Origin: Chloroflexi bacterium RBG_19FT_COMBO_55_16
GTDB taxonomy: Bacteria; Chloroflexota; Anaerolineae; Anaerolineales; UBA4823
DNA length: 6,379 nucleotides
Direction of reading: 5' to 3'
NCBI GenBank assembly: GCA_001795335.1
Contig: MGOK01000098.1
Location: 357-6,735 of the forward strand
Shown here in pieces: positions 5,359-6,379 of this stretch. The notes under the pieces were generated by a model. It ran no database searches. It saw only the letters and a program-made list of their open reading frames with translations, and was not told the origin of the DNA. Made by a program: the position numbers and the translations under genes. Position 1 is the first letter of the stretch. Each line of letters starts with the position of its first letter.

Positions 5359-6379
5359 TAATTCTTGATCACTCCCTGAACTTGCTTACCCCAGCCCAAC
5401 GGAAAACCATCCACGGTGACCAACACCCAACCATCATCCGGTTTGGTTTTTCCTTGCCTCTCCCCGGAGAGGCTTTCTCCCCGTAAGTAGGCGCTTACCT
5501 GCTCCGGGTCGGAAGACACGAGTTCAACCAGGCGACGGGCATCCTGTTTGGCCAGCCCCATGGCGAGCGCATGCGCCGGTACAAAACGGTTCTTTTTCAT
5601 CGTTCCCAGCCACCAACCTGGATGGAGGCGGCGCAACCTACCCAGGTCAGGCAAGTCGGCAGGGAGTTGGTACAGGTAAGAACCGATTAAATCCAGACGG
5701 GGCTCGGTTGGGATTGAGACCAGATTTTCTTGGATATACTCCTGATAAAGCCTCTGGACGATGGGGGGCACCTTGCTCGGGGGAGAGGGTTTTAGGGCAG
5801 ATATGGCCTGGCTCTCATCACGCCTGAGCAGGGCGATAAAGTGACCTTCTCCCGGGGCACGATGTGGCCATAACCGAAAAGCGCCGCGCAGTGAATCGGG
5901 GGCAGGGGGGGTGAGCCATTCCGGATGGCCGGCGGAAAATCCCGGCAGCCTGGGCGACGGGATAATCTCAAACTCAGGGTGATTTTCCAGGAAGCGGGCG
6001 AGCGTGGCCTCGTTTTCCTGGGGTGAGAAAGTGCAAGTGGCGTAAGCCAGCCAACCGCCTGGTCGTACCAGGCGCGCCGCGGATTCTAGAATCTTGGATT
6101 GGCGGATCGCACAGCTCTCAACCAGCTTGGGATTCCACTCCATACGCGCTTTAGGGCTTTTTCGGAACAGGCCTTCGCCTGAGCAAGGCGCATCCACCAA
6201 AATTCTATCGAAAAAGGCTCCGAAATGCTCTGCAAGGTGTTCGGGGGTTTCGTTCGTGATGGTAGCGTTGCGAACGCCACAGCGCTCCAGGTTCTCGGCC
6301 AGGTCCCAGGCGCGTTGTGGGTGAATCTCATTGGCGACGAGCAAACCCTGGTTTTCCATCTTAGCGGCCAGGTGGGTGG
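5331..6379 (-). CDS. rsmF: RsmB/RsmF-family 16S rRNA (cytosine-5)-methyltransferase, 5'-truncated
   Basis: RsmF-type enzymes use S-adenosylmethionine to methylate a cytosine C5 in 16S rRNA. The frame stays open to the right window edge: the six whole codons before the Met at 6359 read THLAAK, matching the segment after the SAM-binding PGGKT loop. That Met is therefore internal and the N-terminal part is missing. Numbering from it, the visible motifs are NEIHP (10-14, end of the second SAM-fold strand), DAPCSGEG (56-63, motif IV with Cys59) and YATCTFSPQENE (106-117, motif VI with catalytic Cys109). The C-terminal part is of the RsmF/YebU type, not RsmB. It includes HPGWWLGTMKKNRFVPAHALA (246-266) and a PUA-like end with GFPLGWGKQVQGV (318-330) and YYPRGLRRF. 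Both cysteines needed for m5C transfer are present. The gene converges on the + strand operon and shares 28 bases with its last gene. The exact target cytosine cannot be told from sequence. Confidence 0.93.
   Translation of the reverse strand, partial: THLAAKMENQGLLVANEIHPQRAWDLAENLERCGVRNATITNETPEHLAEHFGAFFDRILVDAPCSGEGLFRKSPKARMEWNPKLVESCAIRQSKILESAARLVRPGGWLAYATCTFSPQENEATLARFLENHPEFEIIPSPRLPGFSAGHPEWLTPPAPDSLRGAFRLWPHRAPGEGHFIALLRRDESQAISALKPSPPSKVPPIVQRLYQEYIQENLVSIPTEPRLDLIGSYLYQLPADLPDLGRLRRLHPGWWLGTMKKNRFVPAHALAMGLAKQDARRLVELVSSDPEQVSAYLRGESLSGERQGKTKPDDGWVLVTVDGFPLGWGKQVQGVIKNYYPRGLRRF
5456..5473 (+). terminator. Inverted repeat downstream of the + strand operon, weak terminator candidate
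   Basis: GCCTCTCC and GGAGAGGC are perfectly complementary around CC, giving a stem of about 7 bp with a 4-base loop. On the + strand it is followed only by TTTCTCC, a poor T-run. It lies about 100 bases past the operon's last stop codon but inside the opposing rsmF-like coding region. Termination of + strand transcripts here is possible but weakly supported; coding chance is the alternative. Confidence 0.22.

Noticed and set aside
6254..6287. Imperfect inverted repeat (CGTTCG...CGAACG) in the rsmF-like gene
   Set aside because: The arms are only about six bases with a long loop, in coding sequence, and are expected by chance.
1..6379. CRISPR array, tRNA/rRNA gene, insertion sequence or attachment site
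   Set aside because: No direct-repeat array, RNA-gene-like fold, transposase or terminal repeats were seen; the window is almost fully occupied by six protein genes.

Overview
The window carries a mid-GC bacterial segment with six genes and almost no non-coding DNA. I infer a Chloroflexota host, most likely Anaerolineae-like. The grounds are the style of the CBS-containing pyrophosphatase, the small two-helix membrane protein ending in a GPPTYGPLDAPP-type tail, and the FAD/[2Fe-2S] fusion. That assignment rests on recognition by eye and is not proven.

Layout: positions 2-985 (+) hold the 3' part of a CBS-domain family II (Mn-dependent) inorganic pyrophosphatase, whose beginning lies left of the window. 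After a 78-base gap comes a tightly packed four-gene run on the + strand. It consists of an XdhC-type molybdenum-hydroxylase maturation factor (1064-1840); a single polypeptide fusing the FAD-binding and [2Fe-2S] electron-transfer modules of a xanthine-dehydrogenase-type molybdenum hydroxylase (1830-3257); a 120-residue protein with two predicted membrane helices (3268-3630); and a 573-residue protein of unrecognised family (3637-5358). The C-terminal third of that last protein looks like the nucleoside phosphorylase/nucleosidase fold. Junctions in the run are an 11-base overlap, then gaps of 10 and 6 bases, with Shine-Dalgarno sequences overlapping the preceding stop codons. It is probably one transcription unit with translational coupling. 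On the - strand, 5331-6379 holds the 3' part of an RsmF-type rRNA m5C methyltransferase. Its end overlaps the 573-residue gene tail-to-tail by 28 bases.

The interesting part is the four-gene run. It has the maturation factor and both electron-transfer modules of a molybdenum hydroxylase but no molybdopterin-binding catalytic subunit. In its place are a small membrane protein and a large protein with a probable nucleosidase-like domain. One hypothesis is a membrane-associated purine or nucleoside oxidation module whose catalytic subunit is encoded elsewhere. The sequence supports the operon and the domain calls; the joint function is inference.
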